Numbered from the stretch's first letter, positions 35,301 through 47,500 are shown. The stretch is 64,000 nt of DNA from Xestospongia muta (GCA_963693285.1 OY848917.1:33181245-33245244), one strand, 5' to 3'. Notes: generated from the letters alone by a model not told the origin. Program-made: numbers and translations.

Positions 35301-37461
35301 TTGATAACTATAGTAACTGTTGTTTTGACAATTACTGATAACTTCTAAAAAAGGAAATATAAGGGCTGTGTCATAACAATAAAAATAACAACAGTTGTAA
35401 CACTGTTATATCTAAAAAGATAACCATCTGTCAAACTACTTAGTCTAGCTAGTGAGACTTTAAGAAAAACTTATAGCTCTGATAATTAACAACAAGCTAT
35501 CAAATATAATCAATGTAATTAAGCATGACATGAACTTATAGGTTGGACATGTTTCATAATATCATACTGGTTGTATTAATTATATTAGAGTGGTTGTAAC
35601 TTCACTTGTCTTGAGAATGAATATGCCAAAAACACAATAAACTGTTTTGATTAGTACTCACTAGTAACTAGTGAGTCATCTCTCTTTCATCAAAATAGAA
35701 CTGACTGAGCATGATATTCCTAGTAGTGTTATAAATAAACCCCTTCAAAGTGTCTCTGTAGCTGTGTTGTCTGAACTAAAGTTAATACACTGTAAAAAAT
35801 GATGGTTGATTTAACCATCATTTGGTTATACAAGTTGCAATTCTAAACTTATCTTTGTTAAAAAAGTAATGAAAGTACTGTTTTCATTACTAACATACTA
35901 CTGTTTATCTAGCTACAAAACAATCAATCATACATCAGTAATCAAAATAGTATTTTGTTTACATTTTACATTACAACCTGTATAATCATGTATTAGTTAA
36001 ATCAACCAATCAATATTTACGATGTATTGTGCTACTATGATGAAAAGAAGATAACTCACTAGTCACTGCACTATTTGTTAAGTAATCATCTCTCAAATGA
36101 TAATACAACTAACTTTTGTGGTTTGCTTTTAGCAGAAATGATTATTTTTTGTGACCTTTTTCAGGAAACTTGAGCTTTATGTAAATATTGTTGTATAGTT
36201 CAATCTTCAAACTTTTAATTAGTATATGCATAAAAACAAAAAATAGTACTGTATAGGAGTCACAATATTAGAAACATTGACCTTTTCTTCATTGACTTTT
36301 ATAGTAAACTGTTTAACAATAGGACTGGAAGGTACCCCAGAAATCACATCACATTATTAGTGAATATTAAATACCTCAGACCTTTACTTGAAAAGGTTTA
36401 TTAGACTACATATCACATTAATGAAACTATGGTAACCAAGGTTTGGTTGAAATTATGTTTTTTTAATTCTACACCTAAATTTATTGTTATTAAGCATTAT
36501 TACAATGTGAGTTGTTGTTTTCATTTTGAATACCTCTAAACCTTCCTGGCTTATTTTACTAGCTTAGTAGTAACAAATGCAAAGAAAAAGTTTATGTAGT
36601 AATATAGACAACTTACCAGTACAATTAGTACCCATATATCCAGTACAACTACAATTACATGTGTAATTGTCAGGGGGAGATAACAATATACATGATCCTC
36701 CATTTTGACAAGGTTTATCTCGTAGACAAATATCAGTCAGATTACATCCATTACATGTAGCATTAGCAACTTCACCAGGACCACAGGTATAGTTACATTC
36801 TATATAGTATAGGATCAATGTATTAACTACATATACTAGTTTTAACTTACTACATGTAAAGTTGGTATTAGCACTGGCAGCATAGTTAGTTGGACATGAT
36901 GTAGTACACATATTATCAAGACCAAAGTAAGGACAACAGTCATTACTAGATGATACACAACTTCCTTGTCCCATATTCCTGCAGGTTGCACTACACTCTA
37001 TTTATATGTTATTAATAATATCAACAATAATATCACATTAACTAACCAAAACAATGGTTAGAATCACCCAAAGAATTTTCAGGTACACAAGTAAAACAAT
37101 CTCTTCTTTTCCTTGGATTTGAGGGAGGAGTTTCAAGACCATCATTAGTTATTGCACTCCATGAACCACTTAAACACTCTAGCTGAAAGTGTTGTGTTTG
37201 TTGAGGTTCTCCATTTTTAGGAGTGAATGTAGCTATTATAGATACTCTACGATAATTATCTTTAGTTGATCCTTGAGCAAGACAAGTATAATTATGTGAT
37301 AATACAGTTGGATTATATGGTGCTCCTCCTGAATCTGCATTTTGAAGTAGATCTGTCAATCCTCTCTTTATATCAGCTACTGTAGAGAGAGGACATTGTC
37401 CAATAGCTAATGGCAGTATTACTGTCAGTACAACTGTTAAAAACAGAGGTATCTTCATCAC
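32371..37461 (-). CDS. Gene D: secreted Cys-rich / EGF / long Thr stalk / SMB x2 protein, 511 residues
   Basis: Six exons: 37461-37047, 36997-36851, 36799-36617, 33259-32807, 32757-32581 and 32531-32371, totalling 1536 nt in one frame. The head matches genes B, C and E. The first donor is GTTAGT rather than GTAAGT. The stalk is 151 codons, the longest in the B-F group, built of TTTTVTPTDTTIKPS-type repeats with Ile/Thr variants. Two SMB exons follow: the first has CDKYCHKWNDCCSD, and the second has CDEYCYKWNDCCSD and ends NHTK-stop after a small rearrangement of its linker. An extra EGF-like exon at 35069-34884 is probably skipped because its acceptor is lost. Predicted secreted; function unknown. 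Confidence 0.73.
33735..33990. mobile_element. ACTGTAAAAATTG foldback MITE, best copy
   Basis: Almost the whole element is an inverted repeat: TACACTGTAAAAATTGATTC at the left mirrors GAATCAATTTTTATAGTGTA at the right. Arms of about 120 bp include the ttagtatgatgtaaaagtaa block and its inverse. TA ends suggest a Tc1/mariner-type target. It lies in the intron before the Pro/Thr exon of gene D. Confidence 0.85.
34413..34620 (-). repeat. Small hydrophobic reading-frame repeat (copy in gene D intron)
   Basis: Encodes MSCLITLIILDSSLLIIRAI, a Lys/Arg loop and VVIFIVMTQPLYFLF-stop. Five copies occur, one each in the EGF-to-stalk introns of C, E and F and two in D (35340-35540 and here). See 48806-48994. 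Confidence 0.5.
34884..35069 (-). pseudogene. Extra EGF-like exon inside gene D with lost splice acceptor
   Basis: 186 nt, matching the 183-nt EGF exon (ECDYTCGPGEVANTTCNGC, then KPCQNGGSCILSS). There is an extra Cys codon (CNCCSG), and the acceptor reads TATTG where the paralogues have TATAG. The donor is intact. It is left over from an internal duplication that also copied the small hydrophobic repeat. Confidence 0.75.
35786..36026. mobile_element. ACTGTAAAAATTG foldback MITE, copy 4
   Basis: Closely related to 26576-26814 and at the equivalent intron position, so duplicated together with the gene. Half-size copies lie near 35130-35290 and 39610-39765. Confidence 0.7.
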
Positions 37462-37640
37462 TTTGCTTGATTGAAAAGCGCTAAGTTAAAAATAAAGAAC
37501 CTCTCTGAAACGTTTTGTTAAAATTATTAAGTTTATTAATAATAACAAAACTGCTGATACAGCAAGTAGGTATGGTCACTTACAGACGAGTATATAGTGT
37601 CTTATTAGCTTTGAATTAATAAGATAGATCTTTGTAGAAT
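37462..37640 (-). promoter_or_regulatory. Conserved upstream block of gene D
   Basis: Same block as upstream of genes B, C, E and F, containing gaacctctctgaaacgtttt. Confidence 0.42.
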
Positions 37641-37814
37641 TGCCTGCCATGTCATGTCAGTTTGAGGGACACCTTTTACTGCCAAAAAAGTCTAGAGGAT
37701 CTATTTTAATTTAACTACTTAACGTTCATAGTAAGAAAAGTTTTGGGTAAAACCACTTTGTAATGACATGTCTCAATAGCAATAGTTACTCTACTTTTAC
37801 TGGCTCATAATTCT

Positions 37815-38180
37815 CACAAAGCTCTTTTGAGGCAGTTAAATCGTTTGGTGAGTCAATTAAAATGTTCAAAGATAGTCCAGTTGAATATTTTACAGAATTC
37901 CACTTGTTATAATGATATCAATACCAGTAGGGATAGTTACATTAACTGTAAGAGTTATAGTTATAATAGCATCATTGTTGGAAGATACAATGAGGAGGGT
38001 ACTAAAATTATATCAATACCAGTGGGGATCAGATCATTAGGGATAGTTATATTAACTGTAGAAGTTATAGTAATATTACTATCATTGTTGGGAGGTATAA
38101 TGAGGAGAGCACTAAAAGAACCAGCAGTATTACTTCCAATGGAAATAGCATTGTAAACATATTCATTGACAGGATCTCTC
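37815..38180 (-). pseudogene. Two tandem IgGFc-like exon fragments
   Basis: Bases about 37830-38005 and 38005-38180 are overlapping copies of the same exon segment (NITIPNDLIPTGIDI). The second extends to PVNEYVYNAISIGSNTAGSF. Both are broken by stops and frameshifts. Confidence 0.65.
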
Positions 38181-38339
38181 AACTTTAATTTTGAAACTTT
38201 AGTTTACCTGGGCATCCCTTAAAGGTTTGTATGTGTAATATACACACTCACACTGTTACTAAATATTCAATATTATTATCAACTGTAATAAGTCATAAAT
38301 TGCCAATGCGTCAATTTGTGGGAGCTTAATTGTACTGAG

Positions 38340-39546
38340 CCACTTGATGCTCAATTTGAAAAGTTGTCTGTCACTCCTCCATAACATACAGCTACATTGC
38401 ATAATCATGGAAATACTTAGCATTATTGTAGTATTAAAATGTTATTATTTGTGTCTTTGTTTTATCAAAATAATACATTATAAAATTACTTGTTATCTTA
38501 AGTTTGTCAGACATTATATAATATATAGAGTATGTCAATATAGTCAGTCGTTCAATACTGTACTAGAGCCTTGCTTATATATGATTATTGGTTAGTTACA
38601 AACCCCTTGTTACAATATTATCTATCTCTTGATCATGGCTTCTATTGTTGGGTAATAATTATAAAACCTACTTTTTGAATTGGGTTCATGTACTTAGTTA
38701 CTATATTTTAATTTGTTTTTATGTACTTATTATAATTTGGTTTTGTGGGTGACTCAATTAGATAGCATATCATATTGATGGAACTATGGTAGCCAAAGGT
38801 TTGATTGAAACTATTTAAAGTTATTAAGTGTAACTCTAATATATGAGTATTGCATTTTAAGTCCTTGAAAGTATCTCTAACATTACTTTCTGCCATGTTT
38901 TTCATGCCAGATAGGTTTAAGTCATGTCTCATTAATCTATATATGTACTCTACTCATGTGTCATTTTATTTTATTATTATATGTGACAATTTAATATGAT
39001 GATGTATGAAATTTAATTGTCAATGCACACAGCAAGTAATAAACAATTTTATTGTCTTTATCATGATTGTTATGACAATAGGTGTATTTGTATTCTTTAT
39101 GCTAGTTCTACAAATTAATATCAAAATTCAAAAGCTTCACTGTATTGTTTATTTATAAACCTATATACGGTTACACATTGTATGTATTGAATTATTTGAT
39201 GCAAACTGAAAGTAAACATTATACTATTTTCATTCCTACTGTATTATCAATAAGTAAACAATTTGGAATGTTAAATCAACCAATTACTTTTACAGTGAAC
39301 TAATGTGTGCTAATGAAGGGTAGAGTACTTTATGCTTCTCACTGCTGTACCAGGGACCTCTGAGCTATTGAACAATCATCATGAAAATAGAATGCATAGA
39401 TGTATATGTAATATGACTATGTAGAGCTTCTGGTTGGTGTTGTTCAAATTTGCCATCAGAATTCCAATGGAATTCCACAGTCCCATCTCATATCAATCTA
39501 TATGACATGGAACTATTGGATTATGGACAGAATGGCAACGTCCTAT

Positions 39547-39587
<41 letters not shown>

Positions 39588-40200
39588 AACATTAAACTCA
39601 CAGAACAATAGTAATCAAAACAGTATTATATGCTTATAGCTAACAGAAATAAACATGTAACAAACTGAAAGTAAACATATATGTTTACTTTCAGTTTGCT
39701 ACATGCAACATGTATAACCATATATTAGTTTAATGAATCAACCAGTCAATTTTTACAGTGTAACATTATGAATACTGAAACTATAATCATAATAGGACAT
39801 AGTTGATATATAGCAATATAAGTTATAGATAGTATAAAAAAACATCTGATCTCAGATAAAAGTACTCATCATGTATTATCAAGTATTCCTGTTTTATAAT
39901 CAATCTTACTATAACATTTGTGTCTACAAACATATCAGATATTTCTTATATCAGATAGCTAATGTTCCTTGTATATATACACCATAAAAATGAATGTGTG
40001 ATTTTAGCAACTACTTTGTAGCTTATATTTATAGAACATTTTGGAATCCAGATTTCATGTAAACTATGTATATTTTGTTGCTTAATAATAATACAACCTA
40101 CAAACAAATTAGAGCATTTACATGAATTGTAGAATTCATAGTAACTCAATCATGTCAACTACAATTAAATAATTAATAGCTGAAAAATTTACAGCTTAAA
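38340..40200. repeat. Upstream region of an integrin copy, partly duplicated at 51.69-52.56 kb
   Basis: Blocks such as tactagagccttgcttatat, cttgatcatggcttctatt and ttgccatcagaattcc recur before the 52.6-kb integrin. No gene seen. It includes foldback-element halves near 39210-39300 and 39610-39765. Confidence 0.6.
39549..39590. repeat. (TA)n microsatellite
   Basis: About 16 TA units, then a degenerate TTTATATATAAA end. Confidence 0.9.
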
Positions 40201-40227
40201 CAAGAGCATCGATTTTTCTCTGTCCTC

Positions 40228-41900
40228 CATGGCTCAACAAGTGCTAGTATACATTTTATGCTACTACTTTCAATGGTCACCTTTGGAGCACCTCATTTTA
40301 TCAACTGTACTACTCTCATCTCTTGTTCACAATGTATTTCAACTGCTTTTTGTGTGTGGTGTTTCAGTCCTGGTAGTGCTCAATGCCTATCTCAAGATAA
40401 TACTAACAGCTGCAGAAAAGAAGATGATTTACTTCAACCAGCAATGATTATCATTGACAAACAGGAGATTCCTCTCACTGAGGACAATCAAGTATCTTTA
40501 AAGTCTATTGATTTTAAGCTCAGAGTTAATGAGGCTGTGAGTTTCTCAGTATCCTTAAAGGCTGCAGAAAACTTTCCTCTTGATCTTTATATGTTAATGG
40601 ACTTGTCTGGTAGTATCACACAAGATCTTGAAACAGTCAAAGAGTTAGCTCTACAACTTCCTCTGGCTCTGCAAAATGTATCATCTGATTTCCTTATTGG
40701 CTTTGAGACATTTGTTGATAAACCTTCACTACCATATACTTCATCAATACAATTTAATAAACGTTTGGTGATGTATCTTGTATAAAGCCAATTAACTATG
40801 AACATGTTATCAGTTTTACAAACTCATCTGATCTATTCAATTCATCAGTTCAAGAGACTATTATATCAACTAATGTTGATGATCTTGAAGATCCATTTGG
40901 TGCTATGTTACAGGCAGTGGTATGTAATGACTTGATTGGATGGAGAGAAACTTCTATCAAGATCATTGTAGTTATGACAGATGATGTCCTCCACACAGCA
41001 GGTGATGGACATCTTGCTGGAAATAGTAAAACCTAATGATGGTCAATGTCACACACAATATGATCCACTTTTAAAGAAAACATTGTATATAGAAAGTCTG
41101 ACACAAGATTATCCCAGTATAGAACAAATTAGACAAGGTTTAGAAGATGCCAACGTTGTTGCTGTATTTGCAGTAGCAGATTCCTCTAGCTCATCAATTC
41201 TAATTTTTTACAACAATACAATCAACATGTTACTTGACAGTTCAACAGTACTTTTGTCATCAAATACAGACAATCTTGAAGAAGTCCTAAGAGAAGCACA
41301 TGCTAATAAAATTGCTAATGCTCATCTTAGTTTTAATATTTCCAATTACCTCTCAGCTAATGTTACTGTTAACTATCCTCCTGGATCTACTTACTTACCA
41401 GATTCCAATGAATGTACTGATATTGGTAATGGAACAGTTAACTTTACTATTACATTGACACTTCAGAAATGTACAGAGAGTCTAAGGAATGGAAATAGTG
41501 CAAATACAATTTACTCTTTGACCATTTGGACAATTTGTGGCTAATATTACTGGATTTTGTGACTGTGCTTGTGAGAAGGAGCAAGAATATAACAGCTCTA
41601 AATGTAGAAACAATAGCAACATTACTTATGGTTGATGTTCTTATTTTGATGGATGGGAAGGAAATGACTGTTCTTGCTCTACTGCTGGTTGAACAAATTG
41701 AGCCTATACAAGGAGTCCTCAATCCTTGTGTTGTAGGAGATGTAGTAACTATGAATGTGATACTGGCTACAATGACTGGTATGTAGTGGGCGTGGTAATT
41801 GTACATGTTTGGTTGCTTCTTGGTGTAACTTGACTGACGATGTAAAAACATGTCCTATGATGACATCATTATGTGTCATAGAGTTAAGTTTGGTTTAAAG
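40228..41900 (+). pseudogene. Beta-integrin-like pseudogene with several frameshifts
   Basis: Starts MAQQVLVY, then shifts frame within the signal peptide. PSI, hybrid and the start of the I-like domain are open from 40258 (MIDAS motif in LYMLMDLSGSITQDLETVK). A 1-nt loss at about 40767 and loss of the CGNESLC loop follow. A 1-nt gain at about 41018, a further shift near 41500 and stops in the EGF part complete the damage. Overall collinear with 52592-54151. Not translatable as one protein. Confidence 0.88.
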
Positions 41901-41934
41901 TTTAGATGATGTCATCAATATGATGACATCATTA

Positions 41935-42130
41935 TACTACTCATTGTACTACTCTCATTTCTTGTTCACAATGTATTTCAACTACTTCTTGTGTCTGGTG
42001 TTCTACTCCTGGTAGTGCTCAGTGTCTATCACAAGATAATGCTAACATTTGTAGGAAAAATGATTTACTTCAACTAGCAACTATTATCATTGGCAAACAG
42101 GAGATTCCCCTCACTGAGGACAATCACGTA
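41935..42130 (+). pseudogene. Beta-integrin PSI fragment, joined to an inverted IgGFc fragment
   Basis: Encodes CTTLISCSQCIS-type sequence up to the DNHV position (DNQV in the paralogues), then breaks directly into the IgGFc fragment on the other strand. The same junction recurs at about 47500. Confidence 0.72.
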
Positions 42131-42305
42131 TGGCAGTTGTTGGTGCATTAAAAATAATTGACCAATTTGATATAGTTCCTGCAAAGTTTTTGAATATAAA
42201 ATTGACTGGTTCAATTCTGTAGTAGTAATAACATGCTAAAGACCCTGATTTAGTAGAATAGGCAGTGTTCCAGTAACGTGAGAACTTGTTGATTTTCTCC
42301 AACCA
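42130..42305 (-). pseudogene. IgGFc-like exon fragment (5' part)
   Basis: The minus strand resembles the beginning of gene A exon 2: EPVNFIFKNFAGTISN corresponds to EPVNFTVKNLAGIISS in gene A. No start or splice context. Confidence 0.68.
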
Positions 42306-42334
42306 TCTATGTATTATAATAATGATTTATTTTT

Positions 42335-42505
42335 AAGTTAACTCGAATTGAAAACAATAAAACGTATAATATAAAACAAGAAAACAATAGAAAAAAATTT
42401 GAAAACAATAGAAAAAGTAGAAAACATAAAACAAAAGAGAAGAATGGAAAAAAAGAAAAAAAATTGAAAAAATATAAACAATAGAAAACAAAAAACATAA
42501 AGTCA
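42335..42505. repeat. A-rich AAAACAATAGAAAA low-complexity tract, copy 1
   Basis: Imperfect repeats of gaaaacaatagaaaa. Opposite-strand reading frames here are Phe/Leu-rich artefacts. Duplicated at 47710-47880. Confidence 0.8.
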
Positions 42506-42511
42506 ATTTGT

Positions 42512-45148
42512 TCAACACTCTCTTGCTTGAATAGCTATAGTTACTATAGTTTCAACAGTTACTATCGCTTGGATAGCTATAGTTACTGTAGTTGATGGTT
42601 TGATTGTTGTGACTGTTGGAGTACCAACAGTTGGTGTAGTTGATGGTTTAATTGTTGTGTCTGTTGCAGTAGCAGCAGTTGGTATAGTTGATGGTTTGAT
42701 TGTTGGGTCTATATAAGAATAGTAATAAAATAATATAAAGGAATTATCACATCAGTAATTGTATATTATTACTACTTATTACATAAACAGGTAGAAACAT
42801 TTCTTAATCAAAAATATTAACTACTATTATACTGTGAACTGCATTGCCTTTCAATCATTGAATTATATTAGCTATTGATAATGACTTCAGATCATTTCTT
42901 TTTTATTACATTTTCATGTGGTGGCAAACTAACATCACTTAGCTACTACAGGAGCAAGGGTTGTACAAACTATACAATGGTGCTTTGAATGGCATTGCTA
43001 ATCATAATTATTTCAAAGCAAGGAACTCCAAATTTTGTTTCCATTTGAATTTCTGCTTTGTTTTAATAATTATTATTAGTAAATATTTTTGTAACAACCA
43101 ACAGTATTATAGAAAGGGAATAGCACATAAATGTGTACTTTAAGATTTTCTCTACCTCCTTGCAACAAGTCTTTGTAAAGATGCTTATTTAACAATTATA
43201 ATATCACATAAAGTAAATTCTTTATCATTCTATTGCTTGAATAGCTATAGCTGCTATGGTTTAGACAATTACTATAGTAACTGTTGTTTTGACACTTACT
43301 GATAATTTCTAAAAAAGGAAATATTAGGGCTGTATCATAACAATAAAATAGCAATTGCTGTAACAGTGTTATACCTAAAACATAACCGATCTTAAAGAGA
43401 ATCTTAATAGCTCTGATAACAAGCTATCAAGTATAATCAATGTAATTAAGCATGACATGAACCTATAGGTTGGACAGATTGTATAATATCATACTGGTTG
43501 TATTAATTATATTAGAGTGGTTGTAACTTCACTTGTCTTGAGAATGATTATGCCAAAAACACAATAAACTGTTATGATTAGTACTCACTAGTGACTAGTG
43601 AGTCATCTCTTTTTCATCAAAATAGAACTGACTGAACATAATATTCCTAGTATTATTATAAATAAATCCCTTTAAAGTGTCGCTGTAGCTGCCTTAAAAT
43701 GGTGGCTTGTCTGAACTAAAGTTCATATTGTGCTACTATGATGAAAAGGAGACAACAAACTAGTAACTACACTATTCGTTAAGCAATCGTCTCTCAAATG
43801 ATAATACAACTAACTTTTGTGGTTTGCTTTAAACAGAAATGATTATTTTTTGTGACTTTTTCGAAAAACTTGAGCTTTATGTGATTATCATTGTACAGTT
43901 CATACTTCAAACTTTCAATTAGTATATGCATAAAAACAATATCAGAAACATTGAGCTTTTCTTCATTGACTTCATAGTAAACTGTTTAACAATAGGACTG
44001 GAAGGTACACATGAAAAGGTCTATTAGACTATATATCACATTAATAAAATTATATTAACCTAGGTTTGGTTAGAACTATACAAATTTTTAAGTCTATATC
44101 TAGTATTATTGTTATTAAGTATTATTGCAATGTAAATCATTGTTTTAATTAAGAATATCTCTAACACTTTACTAGCTTAGTAGTAACAATTGCTAAGAGA
44201 AAGTATACGTAGTAATATAGACAACTTACCAGTACAATTAGTACCCATATATCCAGTACCACTACAATCACATGAATAATTATCAGGGGGAGATAACAAT
44301 ATACATGATCCTCCATTTTGACAAGGTTTATCTCGTAGACAGATATCAATCAGATTACATCCATTACATGTAGCATTAGCAACTTCACCAGGACCACAGG
44401 TATAGTTACATTCTATATAGTATAGGATCAATGTATTAACTACATATATTAGTTTACTTACCACATGTAAAGTTGGTATTAGCACTGGCAACATAGTTAG
44501 TTGGACATGATGTAGTACACATATTATCAAGACCAAAGTAAGGACAACAGACTACAGGATAATATGATATACATCTTCCTGATCCATAGTTACAAGCAGA
44601 GTTACAAGCTATATTAAAGAAATATTTCATTAATAGATGATACACAACTTCCTTGTCCCATATTCCTGTAGGTTGCACTACACTCTATTTATATGCTATT
44701 AATAATGTCAACAATAATATTATGCTAACGTACCTAAACAATGGTTAGAATCACCAAAAAGATTGTCAGGTACACAAGTAAAACAATCTCTTCTTTCCAT
44801 TGGATTTGAGGGAGGAGTTTCAAGACCATCATTAGTTACTGCACTCCATGTAGCACTTGAACACTGTAGCTGAAAGTGTTGTGTTTGTTGAGGTTCTCCA
44901 TTTTTAGGAGTAAATATAGCTATAATAGATACTTTACGATAAGTATCTTTAGTTGATCCTTGAGCAAGACAAGTATACTGATGTGATGATAAAGTTGGAT
45001 CATATGGTGCTCCTCCTGTATCTGCATTTTGAAGTAGATCTGCTAATCCACCCTCGATATCAGCTACTGTAGGGAGAGGACATTGTCCAATAGCTAATGG
45101 CAGTATTACTATCAGTACAACTGTTAAGAATAGAGATATCTTCATCAC
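42512..45148 (-). CDS. Gene E: secreted Cys-rich / EGF protein with short stalk and no SMB, 313 residues
   Basis: Exons 45148-44734, 44608-44462, 44412-44230 and 42708-42512 total 942 nt in frame. The signal peptide and exon 1 are as in the paralogues. Exon 2 is a variant: ACNSACNYGSGRCISYYPVV replaces the usual ATCRNMGQGSC half, yet it is also 147 nt. A truncated copy of the usual half lies just upstream (44684-44640). The EGF exon is intact. The stalk exon has three Pro/Thr units, then decays into TIAIQAIVTVETIVTIAIQ and a stop. Whether the gene is still expressed is uncertain. The tail may be a degenerate terminus, or an SMB exon may have been lost through the rearrangement at 42.1-42.5 kb. 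Confidence 0.6.
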
Positions 45149-45330
45149 TCTGCTTGATTGAAAAGCGCTAAGTTTAAAATAGAGAACCTCGCTGAAACGC
45201 TTTGTTAAAATTAATAAGTTTATTAATAATAACTAAACTGCTGATACAGCAAGTAGGTATGGTCACTTACAGATGACTATATAGTGTCTTATTATCTTTG
45301 AATTAATAATATAGATCTTTGTAGAATTGC
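45149..45330 (-). promoter_or_regulatory. Conserved upstream block of gene E
   Basis: Same block as upstream of genes B-D and F. Confidence 0.42.
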
Positions 45331-45551
45331 CTGTCATGTCAGCCTGAGGGATACCCTTTACTGCCAAAAACAGTCTAGAGGATCTATTTTAATTTAACTA
45401 CTTAACGTTCATAGTAAGAAGAGTTTTAGGTAAAAATATTTTGTAATGACATGTCTCAATAGCAATAGTTACTCTACTTTTACTGGCTCATATATTTCAC
45501 AAAGCTCTTTTGAGGCAGTTAAATTGTTTGGTGGGTCAATTAAAATGTTCA

Positions 45552-47025
45552 GAGACTGCTTCTTGTCTCTGGTGTTCCAGTCCTGGTAGTGCTCAATTGC
45601 CTATCTCAAGATAATGCTAACAGCTGCAGAAAAGAAGATGATTTACTTCAACCAGCAACTATTATCATTGACAAACAGGAGATTCCTCTCATTGAGGACA
45701 ATCAAGTATCTTTAAAGTCTATCGGTCTTAAGCTCAGAGTTAATGAGCCAGTGAGTTTCTCAGTATCCTTAAAGGCTGCAGAGAACTTTCCTCTTGATCT
45801 TTATATGTTAATGGACTTGTCTGGTAGTATCACACAAGATCTTGAAACAGTCAGAGTTAGCTCCACAACTTCCTCTGGCTCTGCAAAATGTATCATCTGA
45901 TTTCCTTATTGGCTTTGGGACATTTGTTGATAAGCCTTCACTACCATATACTTCATCAGTGCAACTTAATAAACGTTTTGGTGATGTATCTTGTATAAAG
46001 CCATTTAACTATGAACATGTTATCAGTCTTACAAACTCATCTGATGCCAACATTGTTCCTGTATTTGCAGTAGCAGATTCCTCTAGCTCATCAATTCTAA
46101 TTTTTTACAACAACACAATCAGTATGTTACTTGACAGTTCAACAGTACTTTTGTCATCAAATTCAGACAATCTTGTAGAAGTCCTAAGAGAAGCATATGC
46201 TAATAAAATTGCTAATGCTCATCTTAGTTTTAATAATTTCAATTACCTCTCAGCTAATGTTACTGTTAACTGTCCTCCTGGATCTAGTTGCTTACCAGAT
46301 TCCAATGAATGTACTGGTATTGGTAATGGAACAGTTAACTTTACAATTACACTGACACTTCTGAAATGTACAGAGAGTCTAAGGAATGGAAAAAGTGCAA
46401 ATACAATTTACTCTTTGACCATTTGGACAATTTGTGGCTAATATTACCGGATTTTGTGACTGTGCTTGTGAGAAGGAGCAAGAATATAACAGCACAAATG
46501 TAGTAACAATGGCAACATTACTTGTCGTCGATCTTCTTGTTTTGAAGGATAGGAAGGAAATGACTGTTCTTGCTCTACTGCTGATTGAACAAATTGAGCC
46601 TATAGAAGGAGTCCTCAATCCTTGTGTTGTAGGAGATGCTTGTGAATGTAGTAACTATGAATGTGATACTGGCTCCAATGGACTGGTATGTAGTGGACGT
46701 GGTAATTGTACATGTTTGGTTGCTTCTTGGTGTAACTTGACTGACGATGTAAAAGCATGTCCTATGATGACATCATTATGTGTCATAGAGTTAAGTTTGG
46801 TTTAAAGTTTAGATGATCATTTCATTATGATGTCATCATAGTCAAGTTACACCAAGAACCACCCACATTTACTAATGGTGAATACACATGTGTATGTCAT
46901 ACGTCTACACTTACAGGAATGCCACACACTGGAGAGCGATGTCAATGTTCTCATGATCACTGTATTGATCCTAATGGACATACAGTAGAGATATGTAGTG
47001 GAGAAGGTACTAGTCACCACGAGGA
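45552..47025 (+). pseudogene. Beta-integrin-like pseudogene with internal deletion
   Basis: Begins inside the PSI domain without a start codon. The hybrid domain and first I-like strand are open (LYMLMDLSGSITQDLETV). Frameshift near 45850. About 320 bp of the I-like domain are missing after SLTNSSD. Open again to about 46440, then a frameshift. At 46620-47020 it preserves EGF segments (GDACECSNYECDTGSNG, then GEYTCVCHTSTLTGMPHTGE) that are absent from the 52.6-kb copy. Confidence 0.85.
46726..46858. repeat. Inverted repeat inside the integrin pseudogene
   Basis: cttggtgtaacttgac, then atgatgacatcat at the left are mirrored by atgatgtcatcat then gtcaagttacaccaag at the right, with a spacer of about 50 bp. 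The left half also occurs at 41810-41880 in the sister pseudogene. Confidence 0.75.
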
Positions 47026-47029
47026 ATTT

Positions 47030-47135
47030 TGATATAATTATACTTAATGATAATGCACGTACATCCTCGGATGCCTCCCAGGTGGCACACAAATGGACAG
47101 ATTTTAATTATATGTAGGTCATCCCACATGAATTA
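47030..47135. repeat. Dispersed repeat (copy of 28615-28755)
   Basis: Shares tgcctcccaggtggcacaca and the following cagattttaattatatg block. It abuts the end of the integrin pseudogene at GEGT. Confidence 0.65.
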
Positions 47136-47224
47136 TAGATTCCATAGTAACCTACCTGATGTAACTACAAATTAATTAATAGGTACAAATATCATAGAGT
47201 TTAGAGATAGACATGATCATTTAT

Positions 47225-47500
47225 TTCACACTATCCTCCATAGCTCAACAAGTGCTAGTATAGTTTATACTACTAGCTTCATTGGTCACCTTTGGAGCAT
47301 CTCAAGTTATCAATTGTACTACTCTCATCTCATGTTCACAATGTATTTCAACTGCTTCTTGTGTCTGGTGTTCCACTCCTGGTAGTGCTCAGTGTCTCTC
47401 ACAAGATAATGCTAACAGTTGCAGGAAAGATGATTTACTTCAACCAGCAACTATTATCATTGACAAACAGGAGATTCCCCTCACTGAGGACAATCAAGTA
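47225..47500 (+). pseudogene. Beta-integrin N-terminal fragment
   Basis: The start codon is lost (ATA in place of ATG), with a stop in the signal peptide. The PSI domain to EIPLTEDNQV is open, then a switch to inverted IgGFc sequence. Confidence 0.8.

Noticed and set aside
42307..42518. Phe/Leu-rich membrane-like frames on the minus strand (also 47677-47886)
   Set aside because: They are the complement of an A-rich low-complexity tract (AAAACAATAG repeats), with no splice link in frame.
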